A DNA stretch of 64,000 bases from Moniliella sp. 'wahieum' (taxonomy: Eukaryota; Basidiomycota; Moniliellomycetes; Moniliellales; Moniliellaceae). The stretch lies in assembly GCA_003971905.1 (NCBI GenBank), contig RSEE01000020.1:248001-312000 (forward strand), read 5' to 3'. The notes beneath the pieces were generated by a model. That model worked only from the letters and a program-made list of their open reading frames with translations. It was not told the origin of the DNA and did not search any database. Positions 12,543-23,461 of this stretch are shown one piece after another. Within the stretch, counting starts at the first letter, position 1; the number at the start of each line of letters is the position of its first letter. The translations under genes and the position numbers were made by a program.

Positions 12543-12649
12543 GACACTTTAGGGCAGTGGTTACCCCGTTCGCCTGCTATGTGTAGCACCTTGCTCCAAG
12601 GGCCAGCGAATCCTCTCTGAGGGCGTGAGTTCGAATCTCACAGGTGTCG
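12543..12649 (+). tRNA. tRNA-Ser (anticodon GCT) with intron
   Basis: A class II tRNA with a long variable arm (CCTC-TCT-GAGG). The acceptor stem is GACACTT paired to AGGTGTC, with discriminator G. The anticodon stem is TTCGC/GCGAA, the loop carries anticodon GCT, and an intron follows that includes TAGCA complementary to the anticodon loop. The T arm is GTGAG/CTCAC with loop TTCGAAT. A run of T directly after, at 12650-12655, is the expected RNA polymerase III terminator. Confidence 0.92.
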
Positions 12650-12655
12650 TTTTTT
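12650..12655 (+). terminator. Pol III T-run terminator of tRNA-Ser
   Basis: Six T residues immediately follow the discriminator base of the tRNA-Ser gene. Confidence 0.75.
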
Positions 12656-13450
12656 GGTCCAGCTCCGGCCGTTCTTCCTGTTAGGATGAAGTATTGATGT
12701 TCAGTCTGAGAGCGAAATGTTGAGACCAAAGATTCTACATGAAAAGGGGCTTCATAAAGCTTGGCCCGGGAGTGTGCACAGCCTTGTTTCGTTGGTGGGT
12801 ATATATGGCAGTGTGACCGTTTGACAGACAGACGAGCCACTGGCGGTGGTGTGGTTTTTGATTCTTCGGCGGTGCATGTGGATTATCCAAAACCATCGAT
12901 ACAACATCAGTCCCTACTGTCGGCGAACAGGCGGAGATGGCCGTGGTGACCTTAAGTGCAACAGGTGTCAGCATGTCAGGTCCTCAAACTGAAGCTCCTG
13001 TTGAAGAGAGGGAGCAAGAGAGGGAGTATATTGACGCAGGACGCGGGACGTGGTGTGTATCCGTTTGTTCATAACTGACGGTTACCGGTTTTACCCTCCA
13101 ACACATTATTGCATGATCGACATGACCATGAGATCCGACGCGAAGGTGAACTTCACCTCCACACTACTTTGGTATGATTATTCCTATAGAACTTGCTGGT
13201 GCTTTCCTAGTTTCCACATTTGGCGTCGGTTCCGCCAGGCAATGAATGATTCAATCATTGATCTGAACGATCTGATCTCTGATCGGACAATCGTCTTCGC
13301 GATGATGAGCTTCACGCTTGAAGCTGGAGGCCTTGAAGCTTGAAGCTTGAAGCTCGAGGAAGCCTGAGGCCCTGAGGTGACTACTAAGCAACTTTGGGAC
13401 TATACTAGTCCCGGAGAGCTTCAAAAAGGCTTCTTTATCGATTACTAGAA

Positions 13451-13560
13451 GACCACCGGGCCTACGGCCCGGTCAGCTGGGGCTTCGCCCCAGCTTGGTG
13501 CTTGGTGTACCGTCGCCACCTTAGCCACCGTTCCCCCGTCGCCATCGTAGCCCCATAGCC
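13451..13560 (+). repeat. double-hairpin repeat, copy 1
   Basis: Two perfect GC-rich hairpins sit side by side. Hairpin 1 at 13456-13472 is CCGGGCC-TAC-GGCCCGG. Hairpin 2 at 13475-13495 is AGCTGGGGC-TTC-GCCCCAGCT. A shared 3' flank containing CGCCACCTTAG follows. Related copies in the same orientation lie at 48801-48905 and 61347-61437. Confidence 0.85.
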
Positions 13561-13716
13561 ACCATTCCACGCTGGAGGAATTTTATCACCCACATGTGCA
13601 TGGCTGAGCGCGGGGGGTGGGTTGCGGGGCTGCGGCCCGCGCAAACAACGCAAACAAATAGGTAAGCAACAAATAGGTAAGCATGACGTAAAGTAAAAAG
13701 GGGGTCTGCGTTATAT

Positions 13717-13758
13717 AGCGTTCCCCCTGTCCCAGCCTTAAGCTCTGTCAATGATGTG
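13717..13758 (+). mobile_element. 3' end fragment of retroelement family
   Basis: About 42 bases matching the 3' end of the elements at 14.4 and 16.3 kb (GCGTTCCCCCTGTCCC then CTTAAGCTCTGTCAATG). It is consistent with an extremely 5'-truncated copy. Confidence 0.6.
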
Positions 13759-14394
13759 GATTCAAAAAGGGAGATCCTTTAAGCTTTGAGCACACGCACA
13801 GGTCACCCTGGTCACCGGACTTCTCACCAGCGATTGTTTGCGGACATGGTGAACACGTTCACTGAATGAGGTGACGTGAACGCGTCGGAAAGGACCCAGC
13901 AACATGTGGGATACACATGTGATGGGACGTGGGACGTCGCATGTGACATTGTGACTGGACGCTGGACACTGCCTGCGCTGCCAAGCGCTGTGAGGCCTGA
14001 GGCTCAGGCCTGAGGCTCAGGGACCAATAAAACGCGAAATTTTATGCACTCAAGAGCATCTTGATTCGGAACGCGAACGCTATTATACCGGTCGCGGGTA
14101 TATAAATCGCCCCCACACCGTGTAGTATTAGTCCTTGCTGTTTTTATAGAGAGCTTTGACCACACCGATGGTTATTAATGCGCTCAACCACACTTAACTC
14201 TCCTCCATCCCATCAGCCGCGTGCTGCCTCCTGCTCATCGACAAGCAGGTTCAGGCCTCCGGTTCTATATATGGGTTATAGCGCCAACAAGCAACACACG
14301 CTGGATAAGCAGGTTGGTTAGGTTCATCGAGTTCATCGTTTCTTTGTCTATGGTTTTGGACGTAATTGGAGGCAGCTGTCATGGCCCTCTTATT
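13759..14394. other. intergenic between element copies
   Basis: No gene recognised. AGGCCTG/AGGCTC heptamer units occur at about 13990-14025. A TATATAAA-like stretch lies near 14098. Confidence 0.45.
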
Positions 14395-14753
14395 GTGTGT
14401 GCATTCCATTGACAGAGCTTAAGGCTGGGACAGGGGGAACGCTACGTCTAAACCGAACCGTTCATCTTGCGGGGGTTACTTGGAGCGCCACCAGATTAAG
14501 GGACCAGGGGGATCGCAGGTATCAGGACCCTCCGGCTCACGCCATCCGGTCCGTACCCTAGGAAGCGCGTGTGGACACGGAGGAGGAACGTGGTTGACAT
14601 ACGAGCGAGGAACCATTTCCACTGAGACTTAGTAGCCAATCCTTCCAATGCGCAAACAACTTGCGCCGTCTTGGTGCCGTAGTATCCTCGCGTCGTCAAA
14701 AACCAGGGGGAAAACGGTTCTTGAGTGCGTCCTGTACTTGGCGTTCTTGTCGA
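14395..14753 (-). mobile_element. 5'-truncated retroelement copy, minus strand
   Basis: On the minus strand this encodes TTRGYYGTKTAQV, then LATKSQWKWFLARMSTTFL and VHTRFLGYG, nearly the same protein as the plus-strand copy at 16.3-16.9 kb and related to the copy at 50.3-50.7 kb. It starts internally but shares the same 3' end (after CCTTAAGCTCTGTCAATG) and further flank GAATGCACACAC with the 16.9 kb copy. Frameshifts and truncation mark it as a relic. Confidence 0.7.
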
Positions 14754-15329
14754 TAAGTAATCCGGTAATTGGCAATCCTTCCCTCCTCTCCTTCCTTCCT
14801 TCCTCCCTTCCTATTAGCCAGTCTACTCTCTACCAACGAAGCCTTTGTCTCCTTGAGTACCTGGTTCTACCCGTCTCCCCCCGACCCTTTATACTACCAC
14901 ACACACGGAGAGAAAGTCGTCGCTTTTAGCGCCCAATACCCCACACTCAGTATACACAACACACATGTGACATGCAACACCTGTCGTGTGACTATGTGAC
15001 GTGACATGTGACCTGTAGCTGGTGCTGTGCTGCGACCGGGTGCGTGTCGGACAGGGGCCAGGTGAGTCCGGTGACCGATGACCACTGACCGGTGACCAGG
15101 TGAGTACTCAGACTGAGTACACTGAGTGACTGACTGAGTAGCTGAGTACCGAGAGTGCGGGGAAAACAGGACTCGGTATTCAGTTGCACACATGCAAGGT
15201 GGTTTGCCACGATGCGTGGGGTGGATCCCAACAAGCAATCGCGATGTGCTCAAAGTATTGTGGGGAGGCGAGCAAGGCAAAGGGGAGATCGTGTGATGCA
15301 GTCAAGGGGAGGCCGCCCGGAGGGGCAAC

Positions 15330-15380
15330 AGGGAGGAGCGGAACAGGGGCGGAACAGGGGCGAACAGAGGCGGAACGGGG
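15330..15380 (+). repeat. GGAACAGGGGC minisatellite
   Basis: About four imperfect copies of an 11-base purine-rich unit (GGAACAGGGGC and close variants) in tandem. Confidence 0.7.
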
Positions 15381-15667
15381 CCGCCTGGCCGCCTCGCACA
15401 AGTATTTACGAGGAGTGCAACGACCGATGAGCAGGGCCAGAGAACGGGTTGGGGTGTCCTATATGTCCAGGGCCCAGCGCCCAACGGCGACCAGCCTGAC
15501 ACTCGTACTCAGACTGAGTATCGGACTAAGTACTCAGTGTGCTCAACAATCGCTCTGTCGAGCCACCGCGGTCGCTCGTGTGTTTTGGCCAGCCTCCCTT
15601 CAGTCCATCTTCAAGCAGCTTCAGGCCTCACCTCAGTTAAGAGTTCCTGATAAGAACCTGGAATCTG

Positions 15668-15755
15668 GATGGTCCTCGAGGGTGATGCAAACGCACTGAT
15701 GGTGGTGGTGGGGTCTAAGCCAACCAGCAACGCCTACTGAGGAACATCAAGCAGC
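15668..15755. repeat. dispersed repeat 2, copy 1
   Basis: Similar over about 90 bases to 56508-56603. Shared blocks include GGTGGTGGTGG, AAGCCAACCAGCAACG and GAGGAACATCAAG in the same order and orientation, with indels between them. Probably remnants of an unidentified transposable element. Confidence 0.6.
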
Positions 15756-16264
15756 GAGTGGCCACACACCAGGGACTATACTGTTGAGCAAGGAAAACAG
15801 GGGAGAAAAAACAGAACTCCCAAGCATGAGGAGGAACTGAAGGGACATTGGCCAAAGCACGAGTCACCCGGTGGCTCAACAGTTCCTTTGTTTTCTCGTT
15901 TCTGCTTTCCTTGTTCCGTGGCCTAGCCCCTGGTGGCGACTGGCTGTGCTTGATGTTCCGCAGAGAAGTTGGTTGACGTAAAACTCCTGATCTCATCGAC
16001 CATCGATCATTATCATGCATCACGCTCAACCGCTTCCTTACTCCGTTACACGTCACATGCATCATTTGTTTCATGTTTCATGCCGCATGTCACACGTCAC
16101 GTGTCACACAGCATACATCACGCATCATGTCAATCGCACGTTTGATTACGGGGATCTGAGATCCGAGATCGATCCGAGATCTCGCCTGGAGTCGTGCTGC
16201 GTGACGCGTGATGCATGATGGCCCTCCAGCGTAGTGCAATTTTGCACTAACCCGCACCCAGGCC

Positions 16265-16946
16265 AAGTTTGGTGCGTTGCATGAGGCAGTGCGGGAGCCC
16301 ATTCTCCAGCTCCTACGCTCCATCCCCGACACCCACGTCCACAACGAACCTATGGTGGAGGAAGAGGATGGGACGAGGCGCGGACGGAAGGCACAGCGCA
16401 CCGATTACCGCGTGATGGGGCCCGGAGCACTGGGAGGAACCGGAATGGAGGTAGACCACACGCTGCGCGACACGGGATCGCAGGAGGCGCAGAGCGCGTA
16501 CCGGCGGGTGGTGCATGAGAGCACAGCGTCGCCTTTGGAACGCCGGGAGAAGGAACTGCTTCGGCTGCTTGAACAAGCAGAATGCGACAAGAACGCCAAG
16601 TACCAGGGACGCACTCAAGAACCGTTTTTCCCCCTGGTTTTGACGACGCGAGGATACTATGGCACCAAAACGGCGGGCAAGTTTTTGCGCATTGGAAGGA
16701 GTTGGCTACTAAGTCTCAGTGGAAATGGTTCCTCGCTCGTATGTCAACCACGTTCCTCCGTGTCCACACGCGCTTCCTAGGGTACGGGACCGGATGGCGA
16801 GAGCCGGAGGGTCCCGATATCCTGGCAATCCCCCTGGTTCCTTGACCTTAGTGGCGCTTCCAAACAACCCCCAAGATGAACGGTTCGGTTTAGACGTAGC
16901 GTTCCCCCTGTCCAGCCTTAAGCTCTGTCAATGGAATGCACACACT
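16265..16946 (+). mobile_element. retroelement C-terminal ORF fragment, longest copy
   Basis: The longest copy of the family. It encodes GGTGMEVDHTLRDTGSQEAQ, then ERREKELLRLLEQAECDKNAK, and TQEPFFPLVLTTRGYYGTKT, before a frameshift into HWKELATKSQWKWFLARMST. The layout of an acidic beta-strand-like segment, a Lys-rich helix, a PLV...G segment and a terminal helix resembles the region downstream of reverse transcriptase in some non-LTR-type retroelements. No RT domain itself is present, so this is a 5'-truncated copy. The shared 3' end with variable 5' ends supports LINE-like retrotransposition. The class is inferred, not proven. Confidence 0.65.
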
Positions 16947-18396
16947 ATAGTGTTGGAGGGTGGTTATGCAATGGTCTAAGCCAACCAACACCAAATACAA
17001 CACTTATACCGTGAGGCACACTAAGCAACCAGTCACTACCGGGCCTGGCCTGCCTGGCCGCAGAAGGAAAGACAGAAGTCAGAAAATAGTGGAGCTCCTA
17101 GGTCTGAGGAGGGGCTAAGCACGCTGCCGTTGAAGGGACCATGGCGCCTTGCCCAGCAAACGCAAGACCACAGGCCACACTCTGTGACTTAACAATGAAC
17201 ACATCATGCCGATCACATGTGTCCTGCGTCCCTTGTCCACCGTGTCAGACACCAACATGCAACAAGGCCTGGGTGCAGTACAACATATTGGACCCGTATC
17301 ATATACTAGAGCTATCGGCGCTACTGACGCTCAGCAAAACTCCGAGCCACGAACAGACAACAAAGCGCTGAGCCATAGGGGCACAGGGACCACCCTGGAC
17401 CACCCTGGATCACCCCAGACTATATACTTTACATAGTGAGTGAGTCTTAGCGTTCAGGCGCTCAGTAAAAGGTTGAGCGTTGAGCTGTAGGCTAGGCTCA
17501 GGCCCTCAACAGGCGCTGAAGCGCTGAAGCTGGCTCAAGCGCTCAAGCTTCCAGCTTCAAGTCGGTCCGCCATCCGCATCCTATACGCCAGAGCACGGCC
17601 GCTCCCTTCAGGCCACAGGGCCTCATCCATGATCATCGACTATCCGCAACCACCGCGGCTTGATTCGCCATAGGCGCTGTGACCGTGACGTGTGATGCAT
17701 GATGCGCGACGCATGACATATGCCCCCAATGGCCCTTTCTGACGCGTAGTATATGGCCTAGGCGCTGGTGGCCCCGGTCTACGCCCATGGTGAGTGGACG
17801 AGGTCGAGTGGGGTATTGGGATCCAAGATCGATCTGAGAGGCAATCGAAATGATTAACGACCCCTGGAGGTTGGGGGGGGGGGGCTAGGCCTGAATCTCT
17901 GGCCTCACGCGGACCGTCACGTTCAGCCTTATAGGCTTTAGGCCCCTTAAGCCGTAGACCCCTTAGACGCTTAGGTCTTAGGCTCCTGGATCGTGAATTG
18001 CGTGGCAGGGGAGGGTAGCACAGGCGCGCGCAGTGGCAGGTTTAAGCACGTCCGCGTGTTGAGTGCATTGATTATTGAGCACAAGCACCGCATGTGTTGG
18101 GTACTGAGTTTTTCCTCGGTGGACCCGGGCGAGTACGAAGGACAGGGTGCAGCGGCGTGCGCGTCCCAGGGGAAACGTCACACGTCACACGTCACATGTC
18201 ACACGTCGTTGCATCACGTGTCACATGTCACATTGAATATTGAATGTCTAGCGTGATACGATACAAGCTGCCTGCGGCATATGTTGCTGCATGTGCCCAT
18301 CCATGCGTCCGGCGCTCACGCACCGCTAAAATACACACGCCCATTCGGCTCCCGACCCGCGACCCCTCCTGTTCCCCACCTCCCTCTGCCCTTTGA
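16947..18396. other. intergenic, repeats only
   Basis: No gene recognised. AGCGCTG/AGCGCTC units occur at 17440-17560. A run of 12 G lies at 17873-17884, and an ACGTCAC/ATGTCAC heptamer array at 18175-18235. Confidence 0.5.
18175..18235. repeat. ACACGTC/ACATGTC heptamer array
   Basis: Consecutive 7-base units ACGTCAC, ACGTCAC, ACGTCAC, ATGTCAC and ACGTCG keep phase while single inner bases change. A second short stretch of ACATGTC units follows at about 18215-18230. Confidence 0.8.
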
Positions 18397-19111
18397 TTGG
18401 CTCTTGCTCGTGGCCTGGCTTCCTGCTACCACCACCACCCTTCCCCGTCGCCCAATCTTTCGCAACCAGACGCCTCCCGTGCCTATATCCGAGCGCTAGT
18501 CTCGACTTCCGCCTCCGGCCCGAATTTCCAATTGCAGCCACCAGCAGCGGCACGCAAGAGTCTCCTCCTTTGCCTACGAGCTGCCGCGGCCTGTCCTTCT
18601 TTCGGTCCGTTGCCGGTTCCTTGGCGTTGCCCATATTGCACTTGCTCGCCGGCACTTGCACTTCCTCCCGCTCAGCGCTCACTCACTCGTCACGGCGCCC
18701 CTCTCCACGTCGCGCACTCCCTACTGTTGTTATTCGACTTCCAGGGCCCATTTCTGCTCAGCCTGAGCGCTCACCCTTTCTGCTCACGACACGCCGTATC
18801 TCCGTCGCGCCACCTAAACTGTGCGCTACCCGCGGTTACCACTACTAGTCGCCCAGTCCCATCGCCCTTTGCCGGCCATACTAAGTAAGGTTGCGACTGA
18901 GCCCACCTTGTTATCCCGTGGGCCCCACACACCTCACCCGCCTCTTCCCTGTGTCCGAATCAAACTATATCGTTGCTCATTCCATCTCGCGCCTGCAACC
19001 ACGCCCGCGCCCACATTTACGCACCTGACCACGACCACGACCACGTCCACGACTACACTCACGCCGACCCCACCTCACCCTTCTCGCCCCCTCTCCGTTG
19101 TTCTTTAAACC

Positions 19112-19907
19112 ATGACGACCTCGACTAAGACTTTTACGAAATCCGCGCGTTCTTCCCATCTCCTCGCGATCCCGTTCCGCCTCGTCCATTGAACCACCCC
19201 CTCCCTCTTCGACGTCAATGGAACGACCACAAGCGATGCATCAGTCCCCCCGCTGCTCGGAACGAGCTCTATGGCTATGCCCTCTGGCGTACCTGTGTGA
19301 AGAAGTGGTGCTTCGTCTCTTTGCCTGCCCGACTACCTCCCATTCCGCCCGACGGTCACGATCAAGTACCTTGTCTATGCTTCCGTCGGTGCCGTTGATC
19401 GAGTTTATTGCGTATGCGCTGCACCGTACACAACTACCCCTGTTGGTTATTTACCATGCGCTGTACCTATTGCGTCGTCTCAAGCACCGCTTCCCTTTTC
19501 GCGTGGCAGCTGTGGCCATCGCCTCTTCATCTCTGCTCTGATACTGGCAAGCAAGTCGATGTGCGACGATACGTACTCCAACCAGTCCTGGACCATCGTG
19601 TCGCACGGATTCTTTACCTTGCGCGATATCAACACGATGGAGAAAGAAACTGTTTGCCTTTCTCAACTACCGCGTCAACGTACGGGCAGAACAGCTACTT
19701 TCCTTTGCTCACCTACTCGAAGCAGGCCAGCTGGACCGTGCCCTTCTGCCCCCGGACGAGCTGGAACGGCAAAAGAGCGAACAGGAAACACCAATATCCC
19801 CACCCCGTGCCGCTATTGCCTCTTCCTCTTCCTCCCCTGCACCTTGCCCGATTCGGCAGCTCACTCCTATCGATCCACGCCACCGTCTTCAGTGGATTCT
19901 GATTTAG
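19112..19907 (+). CDS. PCL/Pho80-type cyclin domain protein
   Basis: A cyclin N-terminal domain of the fungal PCL (Pho80/Pcl1) type, which activates Pho85-like CDKs. Helices read LPSVPLIEFIAYALHRTQ, then LLVIYHALYLLRRLKHRFPF. After a frame correction come GHRLFISALILASKSMCDD, SNQSWTIVSHGFFTLRDIN and MEKELFAFLNYRVNVRAEQL. The Lys-Glu pair expected for CDK contact is present (LASK, and MEKELF). Two single-base errors explain the frame changes: a T run at 19496-19499 needs one more T, and AAA at 19647-19649 needs one fewer A. With these the frame ends at TAG 19905-19907 after RHRLQWILI. The Ser/Pro-rich N-terminus is unclear. ATG 19112 is the first plausible start, 19218 is in the main cyclin frame, and long Ser/Pro-rich frames reach back to 18393-18397, so the true 5' end may be upstream. 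The domain call is good; the start is weak. Confidence 0.72.
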
Positions 19908-20234
19908 AACCCGAGTGGGCGCCTTGTTAATTTTCTAATCGACCTCAGGCCTGAGCTTCAGGCTCTGAGGCCTCACCGGTTGCTTGTGCTTGTTTGCGTC
20001 CGAATTGCATCCACGATATATGATCTTACGGGTTCCCATCAATTTCTAGTCGATTGCCCCTGGAGCGAGTTTTCTTGCGGTAGTAGCTGTGTTAGAGGGT
20101 ACTGCTAGGGTTCTCCAGCGCGGCCCTCAATGGATCGGTGACGCTCGCCTAGCCGAGCGGAAGCGTTCCGCTCGCAGGCCGCGCACGCCCTGCTCGCTCC
20201 ATCTCCCTTCTCTCTCTCCTTTCTCCTTCCCTTC

Positions 20235-20385
20235 AGACGTTGCTTGAAGACTTGTGGCTCACCCTTTGCCTTCACGCCTTGTCTGAAGTACGCCTCTGCT
20301 TCCTTTCTTGACCTGTTGCTCCTCACAATGAGACGTTGCTTGAAGACTTGTGGCTCACCACTTTGCCTTCACGCCTTGTCTGAAG
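20235..20385 (+). repeat. 54-base direct repeat pair
   Basis: The stretch 20235-20288 recurs at 20331-20385, about 96 bases downstream, with only a one-base difference inside (CACC-CTTT against CACCACTTT). The shared block starts AGACGTTGCTTGAAGACTTG and ends ACGCCTTGTCTGAAG. Confidence 0.85.
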
Positions 20386-20611
20386 GCTGCTTCGCAGCTG
20401 ATCCATAGGATCGCGAGTGCTCCCAAGTCGCACTCTAGCAAGCTGTTGTAGTCGGGCCAAAATGGTTGAAAAGGCTGGAAGGCTTGGCGCTTCAACTGTG
20501 GGAAGCTTAAAACTGTGAGAGTACTTGGTAACAGACAGTAAGAACTCCGACCTAGTATACTCTCCACATCAGGTCTCAGTCCCGCAGCCTCAGAGGGACT
20601 CAGTGGGCCTC

Positions 20612-20630
20612 AGGCCTCAGGCCTCAGGCC
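20612..20630. repeat. AGGCCTC heptamer array
   Basis: Two perfect AGGCCTC units and a partial third, flanked by related CTCAG sequence. Confidence 0.75.
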
Positions 20631-21743
20631 CTTCAAAAGGCCATCTCAGATCTCAGGCCGCCATATGAGGCGTAATGCGTAAGGCCGGGCTTAAGGCTGG
20701 TAATGCTTTATGCCTTGAGGGCACTCAGTACTCAGTGGTCTTAGAGCTTAATACCCCAGTCCGTCCAGTTATTATTAATAGTCAACATTCATGTTGTGTG
20801 ATCTGCGCGATCGTCATAATTGGATCGATTATTGATATCGATTAAATGTTCGTGCAGAATCATATGATGGTCCAACACAACCAGGGGTTGCTCCTGCGGC
20901 CGCACAAATGGCGCTGATGAGCTCATGCATGCAGAGGGCCGCTCACGCGCGTATGGCTCTCTTTGGCAATTTCTCCATCCCATTATCGGCACGGGTGCGC
21001 TTCCCCATAGTTCAATGACGATGCGACTCGGAAGCCCTTCCAGAAGGACGACGCTTGCTGCGCCCAACACACCCCTTCCAGACTCAAAGGCTCTAAACCA
21101 AAAGGGATATATGATCAACCGACATTGGACGTGCCCCTGAAGGACACGGAGTTTGAAAGATTGACGTTCATGACTATTAGTCCAAGGTTACTAGTTACTA
21201 CTAATAGTTGCTAGTTACTAGCTAGTTCTGCATAGTATAGCTTTAGTTCACTAGCTTCTCACTAGTCACTTGACTCCTAGCTTCCGAGAATATATTCCCT
21301 CAAGTACTTAGTGACTCTGCCTGGGTGCTCAACCAGCGCCTTCGAGCCCCTGCCTTTTCTTTGGGGAGGAGGAGGGGCAGGGTGTATGGGTGTGTGTGGA
21401 ATCGATAATCGATAAACAGAAGCGCAAAAGTGAGCTATGGGTAACCGGTAATAGTAACCTGTAACGCGTAACAGTATACTATAACGCACGCACGCGTTGC
21501 CATGATCTCGTACGATCGTAGCCGCTGCCGCAGGGGATGATCATGTTTCAATCCCAGGCATAGTCTTGGAGCTTGAAGCTAGTGGAGCTTGAAGTTGACG
21601 TTCGGCTCACCTTTGCAGTCGTTGAGCTTCTCGAAAACGTATATAGTACGTTGATGAGCTCAAGGAACTCAACGTCATTAATCATTGTCGCAGTGTCACA
21701 TGTCAACCTTGAAGCTTGAAGCTTTTCAAGCTTGAACGTCTTC

Positions 21744-21763
21744 AACGTTGAACGTTGAACGTA
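21744..21763. repeat. AACGTTG heptamer array
   Basis: Two perfect AACGTTG units and a partial third, directly preceded by AAGCTTG units from 21711, so two palindrome classes abut. Confidence 0.8.
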
Positions 21764-22285
21764 CGTCTCTACTTGTATTCATGGCGTTCGTTCTTCGGAT
21801 GCATCAGATCTCACAGGTCGGCAAGTACTCCGTACATATCTTCGATGAAAGTTGCCACCTCATTTACTCTCCTCGCTCTCACGAGTACCACATACCTCAG
21901 CCGCCAGAATCTCTCTCTCTCTGCCGAGGCTCAATTTCGGCGAGATGAAAGCATTGCCAAATCAAGGTACTAGGACTTGCAGTCAGATTCCAGAGCCACT
22001 CCACTGTGAGCTCGGCTACTCAATGCACTTTGTTGGATTCAACCTTCGAGATCCCCTGGGGCGTCCAAGTAAATCCACCGTGCGCCTCGCCCGTCTTTAT
22101 ACCTTCCCCCATCCTGGTTCGCGCAGCAGCCACGACAAGGATACAAAAAAGTGCACATTCGCCAACCACAGTGAATAGGCTGGCCTGGGGTGAGGAGACA
22201 AGAGGGGCACGAGCCAGCCCATCCTGACTCGCCCTCGTGATAGAGGGAGATAAGTTCGATAAGTGGGCTTGAAACAGGTACACGA

Positions 22286-23461
22286 CTAAAAGTCCGGAAA
22301 CAGGTACCCGTACGGATCGGGTCGTTCGGGTTGGTTGTACTCGCTAGTGTCGACCTCCTCATAGCGTTCAAACCTGCCAGGCAGATGCAGATCGTCAGCG
22401 ATGAGTACACTTTGGGGAATACATAGGGCGCAGGAGACGGGGAAATTGCCTGCGGGAGGTGTTCAACGTACTGGCTGCCGTCTCCGTCCACACCAATTGA
22501 GGGAATGTAGGGCGCATGGATCTCTCTCCGAGCCAGTTTGCTCCAATCCACCTCGGCAAACCACAAATGCGAAAAGACATCATGGGACCCCCTAGCGAGG
22601 TTACCATACCTCTTGGTCAAATCGGGTGTGAGCAGGTTCTTGAGCAGGTCCTTGACCCCCGTGTCAAAAAATGGGGGGTAGCGCACTTTGCACGCCACGA
22701 TTTTCTCATACAACTTGATGGGATTGCCATCATCGGTGAAGAACGGTGGATGACCCGCCAGCATCTCATACAGTAGCACTCCCAGCGCCCACCAATCCAC
22801 TGCCTTGGTGTACGGCTTGGACGACACAATTTCGGGCGCAAGGTAGTCTGGCGTGCCACATAGCGTCCAGGTCACATCTGGCACGTACTTGGCAAACCCA
22901 AAGTCGGTCAACTTCAGGTGGCCATCAGAGGCAATCAGAATGTTCTCTGGCTTCAGGTCGCGGTAGACAAACCCATGGGAATGGAGATAGTCGAGAGCAA
23001 GCGCCACCTCGGCAGCGTAAAACTTGGCCACCGGGGCTGGGAAGCGTTGGCTCTTTCGCAACAGCGTAAACAGCTCTCCCCCGGGACAAAGTCCATGACC
23101 ATGTAGAGAAAAGAAGGGTCCTTGAACGTGCCCCAGATATTGACGAGGAAAGGGTGGCGCACCGCGGCCAGCACGGCTCGCTCCGAGTTGGTGTGTTCGA
23201 CCTGCTTCATGCGCACCACCTTTTCCTTGCGCAACACCTTGATCGCATACGGCCGGCCATTGTGCTGGGAGCGGACAAGATGCACGCGGCCAAAGGAGCC
23301 GGTGCCGAGGGTTTTTGGATGGCAAAGTCGCTGAGGGTGTAGCGGCCACTGAGGGTGCGCTGCTGGGGCGTGGGCAGGTGGGGCTGGGCTCGGGGGTGGG
23401 AACTAGGCTGCGGGTGGAGGTGGGTGACGGGCTCAGGCGGTGCAGTGAGGACCTGGGCCAT
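22286..23461 (-). CDS. cAMP-dependent protein kinase catalytic subunit
   Basis: The AGC-type Ser/Thr kinase of the cAMP/PKA pathway, cytosolic and nuclear. An N-terminal Pro/His-rich tail of about 40 residues precedes [11 protein letters not shown]. After a frame correction the Gly loop [14 protein letters not shown] and the Lys in [12 protein letters not shown] follow. The catalytic loop is [13 protein letters not shown], the Mg loop [10 protein letters not shown], and the activation loop [15 protein letters not shown] with the Thr that is phosphorylated in this family. Two frame slips lie in homopolymers: the T5 at 23312-23316 and the C5 at 23078-23082 each need one more base. The C-tail needs an intron of only 35 nt at 22374-22408 (donor GTACTC, CTGAC branch, acceptor CAG). 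Splicing gives [13 protein letters not shown] and the AGC-type end GYLFPDF, with TAG at 22286-22288. Total length of about 380 residues is typical for fungal PKA. Confidence 0.93.

Larger units (their letters stand above)
14754..16264. other. intergenic, repeats only
   Basis: No gene recognised. It holds ACATGTG- and ACCGGTG-type heptamers at about 14960-15095, AGTACTC/GACTGAGT units at 15098-15150 and 15508-15540, and a GGAACAGGGGC minisatellite at about 15330-15380. A dispersed repeat lies near 15668-15755. A mixed patch at 16010-16215 has ATGCATC, ACGTGTC, AGATCTC and ACGCGTG units. Confidence 0.5.
19908..22285. other. intergenic, repeats only
   Basis: No gene recognised. Contents: a 54-base direct repeat pair at 20235-20385, AGGCCTC units at 20612-20630, TAGTTACTAG-type units at 21180-21260, and AAGCTTG and AACGTTG arrays at 21711-21763. 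Confidence 0.5.

Noticed and set aside
16277-16780. Host gene on the plus strand at 16.3 kb
   Set aside because: The same protein segment recurs in two other truncated copies of either orientation, so it belongs to a repeat family.
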